Shown here: in pieces, positions 16,601 through 23,744 of the stretch
Layout of the letters: each line of letters starts with the position of its first letter
Position numbering within the stretch: position 1 is the first letter of the stretch
Assembly (NCBI RefSeq): GCF_026898115.1
Contig: NZ_CP114036.1
Span: 5,202,001-5,266,000, forward strand
Direction: 5' to 3'
DNA: 64,000 nucleotides
Source of the DNA: Streptomyces sp. S465
Lineage (GTDB): Bacteria > Actinomycetota > Actinomycetes > Streptomycetales > Streptomycetaceae
Notes under the pieces: generated by a model
Told to the model about the DNA's origin: nothing
The model's database searches: none
Seen by the model: only the letters and a program-made list of their open reading frames with translations
Program-made: the position numbers and the translations under genes

Positions 16601-16665
16601 AGTTTTCTGATGAGCGGTGCGACGACGGCCGAGGCGAGGCGAGCGCCGATGGCTGCGGGGTCCAC
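13636..16665 (-). CDS. NACHT NTPase with C-terminal leucine-rich-repeat-like region
   Basis: About 1,009 residues from GTG 16665 (GGGGGGAAAGGG upstream). The N-terminal ~230 residues are helical with no known effector motif (NNH-type helical region is possible). A NACHT ATPase follows: Walker A GGAGSGKTTLVQW near residue 290, Walker B GLLLIDGIDEIPE with the small-residue-then-acidic NACHT pattern, VTSRPS sensor 1. A helical middle region leads to LRR-like repeats in the last ~170 residues (LRLSGNGVVTDLGALSHLANLETLYLSGC). Bacterial NACHT proteins include antiphage STAND sensors; this architecture fits, but no toxin partner is adjacent. Confidence 0.85.
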   Translation of the reverse strand: MDPAAIGARLASAVVAPLIRKLFVQEGPGAGLVDKPVRISSLVTFRGEKRTLDFHDLHKLATELVARAVQQAAPGERPCPADEDDLVAMRLATTLHALGDLDMDDVQAVGLGHRALAARLIETAPGLGAPVGLSRDGLALYEHLLHTACLHILHFFSRRSTFVARTLVEQSGRLDELITKIDILIERIPSQSAQDAGFERRYAEYMIGKHSTLTIVGIDLSHSEATWPLDAAYLSLEAVSSHEDRPEGTAGAFEGAAAGTSPAALPAALPGVLPADRALAGHQRVLLRGGAGSGKTTLVQWLAVSTARQRPPHGMEQLIGRVPFVLPLRTIARRESLPSPAGFLASVHNPLDGAQPPGWADRVLGAGRGLLLIDGIDEIPEHDRERTRAWLADLLIAYPDNLWLVTSRPSAVAEDWLGAQDFTEFTLSPMRREDMAAFIDRWHDAARQTCRTEEERAALDGYQSALHTAVRTKQDLSRLATNPLMCGLICALHRARRGYLPPGRKALYDAALSMLLTRRDTERRVYAPGDTQLDEEPQIQLLQRLAYYLIRNGEAELDRDRAERLIEEALPSVPAAQALGDAPAILRHLLLRSGLLREPSVGTVDFVHRTFQDYLGAKAAVEAWDVGLLIRNAHDAQWEDVIRMAVAHARPRERAELLEKLLVEAERWDPKASLRQNLLAMACLEHAPDLDPGIRDQVTRAAMGFIPPPDVARARELATVGPLVLELLPLPEGLTDEQAEYCVVTASRIPVDAAIPYLARFAGHPSIAVRAQLASSWGRFDTERYFHEVILRLDRDGLYFVAESMEHLRLLLDTGPRPWLILRGDFTEDEIRDSLRGEDVTRLRLSGNGVVTDLGALSHLANLETLYLSGCPQARDLGPLSALPLRTLVFEPPRNTPSTVPFAKSLHKLVALDRLKIAISHAHVLPRRFPPGITWLDLQVLGTELDTTWMPMAFPRLRHLHVRFLGDPGRPVDVSPLAVLPDLESVTVVNAPVTGTPPAGVTIAAAPPA

Positions 16666-16840
16666 GTCCCTTTCCCCCCGATGGTCGGGTGTCCCTGGCC
16701 GGACAGCGTACAGCGGGCAAGGACCTTGGTCCCGAACCGGACACCCGAAAGTCCCTCCGCGGGTGACATCGCGCACAGGCCATTCGGGGACTACTACGGG
16801 GAATAGGGGATGGCGCAGCTCAGAGGTGTTATGGATATCT

Positions 16841-16854
16841 CCGGGAATTCCCGG
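16841..16854. promoter_or_regulatory. 14-bp perfect palindrome upstream of the M23 gene
   Basis: CCGGGAATTCCCGG is an exact inverted repeat centred in the 308-bp divergent gap between the NACHT and M23 genes. It could be an operator or a short RNA hairpin. No matching regulator is identified. Confidence 0.4.
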
Positions 16855-16973
16855 GAGGAACGCATCCGCATGCTCAATTTCCTACGTATCCGCTTAGTAG
16901 AAGAACGCCTTGGCCTATTCATCGGAACGGGATAACAAGAGGCGTCACAAAGATGCTTCTGGAGGTACTTCCC

Positions 16974-17573
16974 ATGGCCCCGCGCGCCACCAACCGCCGC
17001 TCTTCGCATTCGTCCGTATCCAGGACCCGCGTCGCCGTGATCGCCATGGGCCTGGGCGCCTCGCTCGCGCTCGGCGCCGGCACTGCGTTCGCCGCCGAGG
17101 CGTCCTCGGGCGCCACCGCCCCGTCGGTGAGCGCGGCCGCCAAGAAGAAGGCGGACGCCTGGGAGACGCCGGTCGACAAGTACTCGATAGGCGCCGCCTT
17201 CGGGCTGGCGGGCAACCTGTGGTCGCACAACCACAGCGGTCAGGACTTCGTGGTGCCGTCGGGCACCCCGGTGCACGCGGCGCACAGCGGTGTGGTCGTC
17301 AAGGCGGGCCCGAACGGCGGCGGTGACGGCCCCGCGTACGGCAACGCGATCGTGATCAAGCACGACAACGCGACGTACTCGCAGTACGCGCACCTGTCCC
17401 GGATCGACGTGCGGATCGGGCAGACCGTGACCACCGGTCAGCAGATCGGCCTGTCCGGCAACACCGGCAACACCACCGGTCCCCACCTGCACTTCGAAAT
17501 CCGCACGACGCCGAACTACGGCTCCGCCGTCGAGCCGCTCACGTTCCTCCGCGACCACGGCGTCAAGGTCTGA
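16974..17573 (+). CDS. Secreted M23 (LytM-type) metallopeptidase
   Basis: A 199-residue cell-wall hydrolase. ATG 16974 has GGAGG eight nt before it; the frame seven codons upstream would begin inside that region. Signal peptide ends near TAFA-AEA (about residue 41). The C-terminal M23 domain shows the Zn ligands in NHSGQDFVVPSG (HxxxD) and HLHFEI (HxH), plus the YGNAIVIKH strand. Predicted to cleave peptidoglycan cross-bridges during growth or differentiation. It is monocistronic and convergent with the TetR gene. Confidence 0.92.
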   Translation: MAPRATNRRSSHSSVSRTRVAVIAMGLGASLALGAGTAFAAEASSGATAPSVSAAAKKKADAWETPVDKYSIGAAFGLAGNLWSHNHSGQDFVVPSGTPVHAAHSGVVVKAGPNGGGDGPAYGNAIVIKHDNATYSQYAHLSRIDVRIGQTVTTGQQIGLSGNTGNTTGPHLHFEIRTTPNYGSAVEPLTFLRDHGVKV

Positions 17574-17594
17574 CGCCAGACCCCACCTACCGCC

Positions 17595-18173
17595 TCATGC
17601 GTCGTCCGACGAAGCATGAGCCTGCGTCAGCAGATCGAGGGCGACCTCCAGGAGAGCCTCCCGCTTGTCCTTGGGGTCGCCCTCGAGCGTTTGCAGCGCG
17701 AACATCCGCGCGTGCAGGGTGAACAGCGCGGTGACGCTGCGGGTCTGCTCGAGCAGGGGTGCCTCCGGGTCCCGGATCAGGCCGGACAGCGTGAGCACCC
17801 GCTCCTTGAAGATCGGGCCGACGCGCAGCTCGCGCACCGTGGCCTGGTTCTCGTGCACGAAGCGCATCATCGGCTCGGCGGTGTCCAGGGCCGCGCTGTA
17901 GCGGCGCAGCAGCTCCAGCTTGGTCTCCAGCGTGCGCGGCTGCTCCTGGCCCCAGGCGATCAGCTCGTCCAGCGGCCGGGCCAGGTCCTGGAACAGGCTG
18001 AGGACGATGTCCTCCTTGGTCTTGAAGTGGTAGTAGAGCGCCGCCTTGGTGACCTCCAGATGCTCGGCGATCTCGCGCAGCGAGGTCTTCTCGTAGCCCT
18101 GTGCGGCGAAGAGCTCCAGGGCTACGTCCTGGATGCGCTGACGGGTGTCGCCCCGCCGCGGTGTGCTGCCCAT
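17595..18173 (-). CDS. TetR/AcrR-family repressor of the divergent DHA2 exporter
   Basis: A 192-residue regulator with an N-terminal TetR HTH (RIQDVALELFAAQGYEKTSLREIAEHL, then TKAALYYHFKTKEDI, residues 10-58) and an all-helical ligand domain. It is divergent from an MFS exporter gene; the 172-bp gap carries two long inverted arms that flank the exporter promoter. Expected to repress the exporter, and probably itself, until a drug or metabolite binds. Confidence 0.9.
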   Translation of the reverse strand: MGSTPRRGDTRQRIQDVALELFAAQGYEKTSLREIAEHLEVTKAALYYHFKTKEDIVLSLFQDLARPLDELIAWGQEQPRTLETKLELLRRYSAALDTAEPMMRFVHENQATVRELRVGPIFKERVLTLSGLIRDPEAPLLEQTRSVTALFTLHARMFALQTLEGDPKDKREALLEVALDLLTQAHASSDDA

Positions 18174-18219
18174 GGTGCTCTCCCGTGCTGGTGTGGCTGC
18201 CGTTGGCAGGCCGAACGTA

Positions 18220-18291
18220 ACTTACTTGACGCCCGGCTAGTTGGCGCCTTATCTTCTCCACTGTACTGAACTAGCCGGGCGGCAAGTAAGT
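18220..18291. promoter_or_regulatory. Paired 23-bp inverted arms (TetR operator) around the exporter promoter
   Basis: Arm 1 at 18220-18242 and arm 2 at 18269-18291 are reverse complements except for one position, separated by 26 bp. Each begins or ends with ACTTACTTG and contains GCCCGGCTAGTT. Arm 1 contains the -35 box of the exporter promoter, so repressor binding would occlude polymerase. The arrangement could bind two repressor dimers. Confidence 0.75.
18226..18254 (+). promoter_or_regulatory. Exporter promoter
   Basis: TTGACG (18226-18231), 17-bp spacer, TTATCT (18249-18254): a near-consensus vegetative promoter pointing toward the DHA2 gene. The -35 lies within operator arm 1. Confidence 0.7.
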
Positions 18292-18345
18292 AGGCGTCAG
18301 GGCTTTCATCACCAGGGGATCACCACCAGGGGGGAGACGGAGAAC

Positions 18346-19971
18346 ATGGCCGGCAGACAATCACAGGGCGAAGCGCCACCCGCTTCGCAACCGGCGCGGC
18401 CGGCCCAGGGAGCCGGGGGCAAGGCCGAGCCGAAGCAGCGGAGCACCAGTGTGGTGATCCTCGCGTTGATGATCGCGATGCTGCTCGCGATGCTCGACAA
18501 CATGATCGTCGGCACCGCGATGCCGACCATCGTCGGCGAGCTGGGGGGCCTGGACCATCTCTCCTGGGTGGTGACCGCGTACGCCCTGGCCACCGCCGCC
18601 TCGACGCCCATCTGGGGCAAGCTCGGCGACATGTACGGCCGCAAGGGCGTCTTCCTCACCTCCATCGCGATCTTCCTCGGTGGCTCGGCCCTGTCCGGCA
18701 TGGCACAGAGCATGGGTGAGCTGATCGGCTTCCGGGCCGTCCAGGGCCTGGGCGCGGGCGGACTGATGGTCGGCGTGATGGCGATCATCGGCGATCTGGT
18801 GCCGCCCCGGGAGCGCGGCCGCTACCAGGGCATCATGGCCGGTGTGATGGCCGTGGCCATGATCGGTGGCCCGCTGGTCGGCGGCACCCTCACCGACCAC
18901 CTCGGCTGGCGCTGGATCTTCTACATCAACCTTCCGCTCGGCGCGGTCGCCCTCTTCGCGATCAGCGCGGTGCTGCACCTGCCCAAGAAGCGCTCCGAGG
19001 GACGGATCGACTACACCGGCGCCGCCCTGCTGACCGTGGGCATCACCGCGCTCGTGCTGATCACCACCTGGGGCGGCAACGAGTACGCCTGGGGCTCGGC
19101 CCAGATCCTCGGGCTCGGCGCGCTCGGCGTCCTCGCGCTCGTCGCGTTCGTCTACGTCGAGCAGCGGGTGGCCGAACCCGTCCTGCCGCTGCACATCTTC
19201 CGGAACCGCAACTTCACGCTGGTCACCGCGATCGGCTTCCTCACCGGTTTCGTGATGTTCGGCTCGACCACCTTCCTGCCGCTCTACCAGCAGACCGTCC
19301 AGGGCGCCTCGGCCACCAACTCCGGGCTGCTGCTGCTCCCGATGCTGCTGGGCATGCTGGTCGTCTCGCTGGTCGCGGGCCGGGTCACCACCCAGACCGG
19401 CAAGTACAAGATCTTCCCGATCGTCGGCGGCTTCCTGATCATGGCCGGCATGTTCCTGCTGTCGCTGATGGACACCGAGACCACCCGCTTCACCTCCGGC
19501 GTCTACATGGCGGTGCTCGGCATGGGCATGGGCTGCCTGATGCAGACGACCATGCTCGTGGCGCAGAACAGCGTCGAGATGAAGGACATGGGCGTCGGCA
19601 GCTCCTCCGCCACCCTCTTCCGCACCCTGGGCGGCTCCTTCGGTGTCGCGATCCTCGGCGCCCTGTTCACCAGCCAGGTGCAGGACACCATGGCCGAGCG
19701 GGCCGGCGATCAGGGCGCGGCCGTCACCTCCGGAAGCGCCCAGCTCGACCCGGCCAGCCTCCCGAAGCTGCCGGCGGCCATCCGGGACGCGTACACCCAC
19801 GCCGTGGCCGACGGTTCCCACCAGGTGTTCCTGTGGGGCGCGCTGATCAGCATCGCCGCCTTCGTCGCGGCCTGGTTCGTCAAGGAGGTCCCGCTGCGCG
19901 GAGCCGCCAAGGCCGCCGACGGCGACGAGGCCCAGGCCGACCAGCCGGCCCCGGTGGCCGAGCCGGTCTGA
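18346..19971 (+). CDS. DHA2-family MFS multidrug exporter (14 TM)
   Basis: A 541-residue drug/proton antiporter. After a ~30-residue charged N-terminus come 14 predicted membrane helices. Motifs of the DHA2 family are clear: LDNMIVGTAMPTI in helix 1, GKLGDMYGRKGVF (motif A), GFRAVQGLGAGGL (motif B) and MAVAMIGGPLVGGTLTD (motif C). Start ATG 18346 follows a GGGGGAGACGGAG tract. Controlled by the divergent TetR gene. Substrate unknown; likely an antibiotic or hydrophobic cation. Confidence 0.92.
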   Translation: MAGRQSQGEAPPASQPARPAQGAGGKAEPKQRSTSVVILALMIAMLLAMLDNMIVGTAMPTIVGELGGLDHLSWVVTAYALATAASTPIWGKLGDMYGRKGVFLTSIAIFLGGSALSGMAQSMGELIGFRAVQGLGAGGLMVGVMAIIGDLVPPRERGRYQGIMAGVMAVAMIGGPLVGGTLTDHLGWRWIFYINLPLGAVALFAISAVLHLPKKRSEGRIDYTGAALLTVGITALVLITTWGGNEYAWGSAQILGLGALGVLALVAFVYVEQRVAEPVLPLHIFRNRNFTLVTAIGFLTGFVMFGSTTFLPLYQQTVQGASATNSGLLLLPMLLGMLVVSLVAGRVTTQTGKYKIFPIVGGFLIMAGMFLLSLMDTETTRFTSGVYMAVLGMGMGCLMQTTMLVAQNSVEMKDMGVGSSSATLFRTLGGSFGVAILGALFTSQVQDTMAERAGDQGAAVTSGSAQLDPASLPKLPAAIRDAYTHAVADGSHQVFLWGALISIAAFVAAWFVKEVPLRGAAKAADGDEAQADQPAPVAEPV

Positions 19972-20004
19972 CGGTGACCTCGCCGATCCGGCGGTGACCT
20001 CGCG

Positions 20005-20048
20005 GGACGGGGCGCGGCCGGCGCACCAGCGCCGGCCGCGCCCCGTCC
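20005..20048. terminator. Strong bidirectional hairpin between exporter and cseC
   Basis: A perfect 20-bp stem (20005-20024 with 20029-20048) closed by a 4-nt ACCA loop. It sits between convergent genes and would terminate both directions; the U-tract is weak, as is usual in this genus. Confidence 0.8.
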
Positions 20049-20078
20049 ATATACCGCCGTATACCGCCATGTACCGCC
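20049..20078. repeat. Three tandem 10-bp units
   Basis: ATATACCGCC, GTATACCGCC and ATGTACCGCC follow one another directly after the terminator stem. Short and noncoding. Confidence 0.6.
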
Positions 20079-20095
20079 GCACCGTGCGCGAAGGC

Positions 20096-21406
20096 TCAGT
20101 CCGGCACCTCGATGACCGGGAAGCTGCCGGTGTTGGTGGGCGCGGACTCCGGCAGCCACAGCACGGCGACCGCGCCCCGGCCGTCGTCGTCCGGCCCGTC
20201 CACCGACGGATCGGCGTTGCGGAACGTCAGCCGGGCGCCCAGGACGCGCGCCTGGCCCGCGGCTATGGTCAGCCCCAGGCCGTGGCCGGTGCCCGCGCGG
20301 TCCTTGCTGCCGGTGCGGAACCGGCTCGGCCCGTCCTTCAGCAGCTCCTCCGGGAAGCCGGGGCCGTGGTCGCGGACGCGCAGCACCCGCCCCTCGACGG
20401 TGACCTCGAACGGCGGTTTGCCGTGCCGGGCGGCGTTGGCGAGCAGATTGCCCATGATCCGCTCCAGCCGCCGGGGGTCGGTGGAGACATGGGCGTCCCG
20501 CACCACCGTGATCACCGCGTCGGGGGCCACCGACCGGACCCGGCGGGTGATGAACTCGGCCACAGCGATCTCCTGGAGCTCCGCGCGCTCCGCGAAGCCG
20601 TCCAGCCGCGCGACCTCCAGAACGTCCTCGACCAGGGTGCGCATCGCCTGCGCCCGGTCCCGGACCAGCTCGGTGGGGCGGCCCGGCGGCAGCAGTTCGG
20701 CGGCCGTCAGCAGCCCGGTGACCGGGGTGCGCAGCTCATGCGCGATATCGGCGGTGACCCGGCGCTCCGCCTCCAGCCGCTGCTGGAGCGCCTCCGCCAT
20801 GCCGTCGACGGCACGCGCCAGATCGTCGGTCTCATCGCGCACCCGGCCGCCGATCGCCTCCCGCACCCGCACCTCGGAGTCGCCCTCGGCGAGCTTGCGG
20901 GCGGCGGTGGCCGCCTTGCGCAGGCGCCGGGAGAGCTGATCGCCGATCAGCACGCCCAGCGCGATACCGCCCAGCACCACCGCCACCGAGCCGATGATCA
21001 GCACCCGGTCGAGGTCCTTGAGGACGGCGAAGCGGTCCTGGAACTTGGCGTGGACGGACAGCACCTTGCCGTTGCGCAGCGGCACCGAGGCCCACACCTC
21101 GGGGGTGCCGGTGCCGGAGTCCTCCATATAGGTGGCGCGCTGTCCCCGCCACGCCTCCTTCTTCAGCTGCTCGGGCAGCTCGGGGTCGTCCAGCTTGGCG
21201 CCGAATCCCAGCACCCGGGACTGCTCGTACCAGCGCTGGGCGACCTTCACCCGCTCGTCCATCACGGTGCGGTTGTTGTCCAGCATCGACACCCGGGCCG
21301 CGTTGTGGACGACGAGGCTCAGCACGATCGCGACGAGCGCGCTCACGACGGCGATGGCCAGACTGACCTTCCACCGCAGCCCGGTGCGCAGTGCCAACCG
21401 CCGCAC
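20096..21406 (-). CDS. cseC: CseC-type sensor histidine kinase for envelope stress
   Basis: A 436-residue membrane kinase: helix 1 at residues 14-34, an extracytoplasmic sensor of about 110 residues, helix 2 near 145-167, HAMP, then the phospho-acceptor His in ADIAHELRTPVTGL, N-box LLANAARHG, and G-boxes DHGPGFP and GTGHGLGLTIA. Gene order sigE-cseA-cseB-cseC identifies it. In S. coelicolor CseC senses cell-wall damage (for example by vancomycin or lysozyme) and phosphorylates CseB to switch on sigE. Starts 6 bp after cseB. Confidence 0.9.
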   Translation of the reverse strand: MRRLALRTGLRWKVSLAIAVVSALVAIVLSLVVHNAARVSMLDNNRTVMDERVKVAQRWYEQSRVLGFGAKLDDPELPEQLKKEAWRGQRATYMEDSGTGTPEVWASVPLRNGKVLSVHAKFQDRFAVLKDLDRVLIIGSVAVVLGGIALGVLIGDQLSRRLRKAATAARKLAEGDSEVRVREAIGGRVRDETDDLARAVDGMAEALQQRLEAERRVTADIAHELRTPVTGLLTAAELLPPGRPTELVRDRAQAMRTLVEDVLEVARLDGFAERAELQEIAVAEFITRRVRSVAPDAVITVVRDAHVSTDPRRLERIMGNLLANAARHGKPPFEVTVEGRVLRVRDHGPGFPEELLKDGPSRFRTGSKDRAGTGHGLGLTIAAGQARVLGARLTFRNADPSVDGPDDDGRGAVAVLWLPESAPTNTGSFPVIEVPD

Positions 21407-21412
21407 CGCCGC

Positions 21413-22120
21413 TCAGCCCCTGAGCTTGTAGCCGAAGCCGCGGACCGTCTCGATCCGGTCCTGGCCTATCTTGCCGCGCAGCCGCTGCACATGGACGTCC
21501 ACGACCCGGGTGTCCCCGCCCCAGCCGTACTCCCAGACCCGCTCCAGCAGCCGGTCCCGGGAGAGCACGGTGCCGGGCGCGGCCGAGAACTCCAGCAGCA
21601 GCCGCATCTCGGTCGGGGTGAGCGCGACCCGCCGGCCGCCCTTGCGGACCTCCATGCCCTCGGGGTCGACCTCCAGATCGCCGAAGCGCAGCACCCCGCC
21701 GTCGGGCTCCTCGGGGACGGTCTCCCCGCCCCGGCCGCCGGGGCCGCTGGCATGGCCGAAGCGACGCAGCACGGCCCGGATGCGGGCCACCAGCACCGCG
21801 CCGTCGAAGGGCTTGGTCACATAGTCGTCGGCGCCGGCTTCGAGGCCGAGCACCACATCGATGGAGTCGGCGCGCGCCGAAAGCATGATCACGGGAACGG
21901 TGGACTCGTCGCGGATCCGGCGGCACAGGCTGACCCCGTCCAGGCCCGGAACCATCACATCGAGCAGCGCGATATCGGGGCGGTCGGCGCGGAAGCGCTC
22001 GAGGCCGGTCAGCCCGTCCGGCGCGGCCGTCACGAGGAAGCCATCGCGCTCCAGGGCGAGCTGCGTGGCTTCACGGATGACATCGTCGTCCTCGACGAAG
22101 AGCACATGGGTCTCGGCCAC
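21413..22120 (-). CDS. cseB: CseB-type OmpR-family response regulator
   Basis: A 235-residue response regulator. Receiver domain: VEDDDV acidic pocket, phospho-Asp in IALLDVMVPGLDG (about D54), Lys in VTKPFDG. The C-terminal winged helix has VRKGGRRVALTPTEMRLLLEF and VWEYGWGGDTRVVDVHVQRLRGKI. In the sigE operon CseB activates transcription of sigE itself. The neighbours (CseA gene 9 bp upstream, CseC gene 6 bp downstream) support the assignment. Confidence 0.92.
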   Translation of the reverse strand: MAETHVLFVEDDDVIREATQLALERDGFLVTAAPDGLTGLERFRADRPDIALLDVMVPGLDGVSLCRRIRDESTVPVIMLSARADSIDVVLGLEAGADDYVTKPFDGAVLVARIRAVLRRFGHASGPGGRGGETVPEEPDGGVLRFGDLEVDPEGMEVRKGGRRVALTPTEMRLLLEFSAAPGTVLSRDRLLERVWEYGWGGDTRVVDVHVQRLRGKIGQDRIETVRGFGYKLRG

Positions 22121-22129
22121 AGCCTCGGG

Positions 22130-22855
22130 TCAGCCTTCCGTTCCGTCGTCGGCGCCCGCGGGCGGCGCCGGGGTCGGGTCGTCCTTGGGCACATTCTTGC
22201 TGTAGTCGGTGTGCTTGCGGGACAGCACCGTGAACACCTTCCGCGCGGCGGTCCAGCGGTAGGTGAGCACATCCTCGCTGGACGGGCAGCAGACCGCGTC
22301 CTCGGAGGCGTAGGACAGCTTGGTCACCCGCAGCTCGTCCCCGGACACAGCGGCGTAGACCGGCGGCTGTTCGTCACGGAAGACGCTCTCGTACCGGCCG
22401 TCCACCTCGCGGTACACATACGAGCCGATACCGAAGCCGTCGGCGCACGACATGACGTTGATGACCAGGTCGGAGGTGGTGGCGCCGGTCAGCCGGCCGT
22501 ACGTCACGTCCACCGGGTAGCCCTTGGCCCGCTGCTCGCCCTCGTCGTCCGCACCGCAGGGCTTCAGACTCGCCTTCAGATCGTCGCTGACGTTCGGATC
22601 CGCCTTGACCAGCCTGACCGCTTCGGCCTTCTGCCGGGCCGTCGACGGCAGGCCCGAAGCGGGACCGCCCGCGTACGCACCCGAGTTCGCGGCGGCCGAG
22701 GCCCACTCGGTGCGCGCCGGTCCCTCCTTGCGGACACCCTGGCCCGCCGTACCGCATCCGGCCAGCATCCAGCCGCCGACGGCCGCGAGACCCACGACCG
22801 CACCGCCGGCCAGCATGGCTGTCGCGCCGGGAGAGGCCCTGGTCAGGCCGCGCAC
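22130..22855 (-). CDS. cseA: CseA lipoprotein, negative modulator of the sigE system
   Basis: A 241-residue lipoprotein: a signal helix then lipobox LAGC near residue 33. The exported part has several Cys (LKPCGADD, VMSCADG, AVCCPSSED) and no enzyme motif. GTG 22855 overlaps the sigE stop region by 13 nt, showing coupling. In S. coelicolor, loss of CseA raises sigE expression, so it acts as a brake on CseC signalling. Identified by lipobox plus operon position. Confidence 0.85.
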   Translation of the reverse strand: MRGLTRASPGATAMLAGGAVVGLAAVGGWMLAGCGTAGQGVRKEGPARTEWASAAANSGAYAGGPASGLPSTARQKAEAVRLVKADPNVSDDLKASLKPCGADDEGEQRAKGYPVDVTYGRLTGATTSDLVINVMSCADGFGIGSYVYREVDGRYESVFRDEQPPVYAAVSGDELRVTKLSYASEDAVCCPSSEDVLTYRWTAARKVFTVLSRKHTDYSKNVPKDDPTPAPPAGADDGTEG

Positions 22856-23454
22856 CGTTCCTGCCCCCGCTCCTGGCGGCCGCGCCGGACCCGCGTGTGC
22901 TGCCGGACCGTGCCGGCCGGCCTGCCTTCCCTGTCCTGACGGCCGAGCGCACGGGCGTCCAGATCGCGGCTCTCCAGCTCCTGCCGCAGCCGGGCCAGCG
23001 CCCGGTGCAGCGTGCTCTTGACCGTTCCGGTCGACATTCCGAGCGCCTCCGCGGTCTCTTCGGTCGTCATCTGCTCCCAGTGTCGCAGCACCACGACACT
23101 GCGCTGCTTGGGAGCCAGCACCGAAAGGATGTCCATCAGCAGGGCGCGGTCGGCGTGCTGCTCGGTGCCGTCCTCGACACTCGCCTCCGGAAGCTGCTCG
23201 GTGGGCACCTCGTCCAGCTTGCGGGCGCGCCACCACTCGGTACGGGTGTTGATCATCACGCGGCGCAGATAGGCGTCCGCGAGCGACTTGTCGGCTATGC
23301 CGTCCCAGCGGCCGTAGGTGCGCACCAGGGCGGTCTGGAGCAGATCCTGTGCCTCGACCGGGTCGGGGATCAGCCGACGGGCGCTGCGCAGCAGCGCGTC
23401 CTGCCGATTGCGCACGTACTCCTCAAAGTCCAGAACCTTGCCACTGCCGCACAT
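22843..23454 (-). CDS. sigE: ECF sigma factor SigE (cell-envelope stress)
   Basis: A 203-residue ECF sigma factor from ATG 23454 (GGAGG six nt upstream). Region 2 is VRNRQDALLRSARRLIPDPVEAQDLLQTALVRTYGRW-like; region 4 has LAPKQRSVVVLRHWEQMTTEETAEAL and STGTVKSTLHRAL. It matches SigE, which directs cell-wall stress genes. The C-terminus is unusual: after DLDARAL there are about 27 more basic residues than I expect for the S. coelicolor protein, yet it ends with the same ERCAA. The adjacent cseABC genes form its signalling system. Confidence 0.92.
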   Translation of the reverse strand: MCGSGKVLDFEEYVRNRQDALLRSARRLIPDPVEAQDLLQTALVRTYGRWDGIADKSLADAYLRRVMINTRTEWWRARKLDEVPTEQLPEASVEDGTEQHADRALLMDILSVLAPKQRSVVVLRHWEQMTTEETAEALGMSTGTVKSTLHRALARLRQELESRDLDARALGRQDREGRPAGTVRQHTRVRRGRQERGQERCAA

Positions 23455-23658
23455 CTGCAGCCTCCTACGGCCTTCGGGGCGTGACCCGCCCTCTTCCCCA
23501 CCTGATGTGGCCGGCCTGTCGGTCGGCACGGGAAGGACGCTACGGAGGCGCTGTTGCGGCGCGATGTGCATCCGCACCTCAGCGAACGCACAGCTGTCCA
23601 TAGGTTGTGTAACAACGGAACCCGGTACGACGGAGTGTCAGCACCGGGTCCTGGCAGT

Positions 23659-23689
23659 GTCACGGCTCTGTCACAGACAGGGCCGTGAC
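23659..23689. terminator. Hairpin between mutY and sigE
   Basis: A 14-bp stem (GTCACGGCTCTGTC with its complement, one G-T pair) closed by a 3-nt loop. It follows mutY and precedes sigE on the minus strand, so it should insulate the sigE operon. Confidence 0.65.
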
Positions 23690-23744
23690 GAGGCGTTGAC
23701 GATGTGCGGGTCGAACCAACGGCAGCGCGGTGACGAGAGCTGAC

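Noticed and set aside
16920..16950. SigE-type promoter (GGAAC and CGTC) before the M23 gene
   Set aside because: Spacer is only about 14 nt, shorter than the usual 16-17; kept only as a weak possibility.
16777..16973. c-di-AMP (ydaO) riboswitch before the M23 gene
   Set aside because: The conserved riboswitch blocks are not seen and the region is too short and otherwise unstructured, although cell-wall hydrolase genes in this genus often carry one.
19994..22939. 981-codon plus-strand ORF opposite cseC-cseB-cseA
   Set aside because: Antisense shadow of three well-identified genes; Arg/Gly/Ala-rich product without domains.
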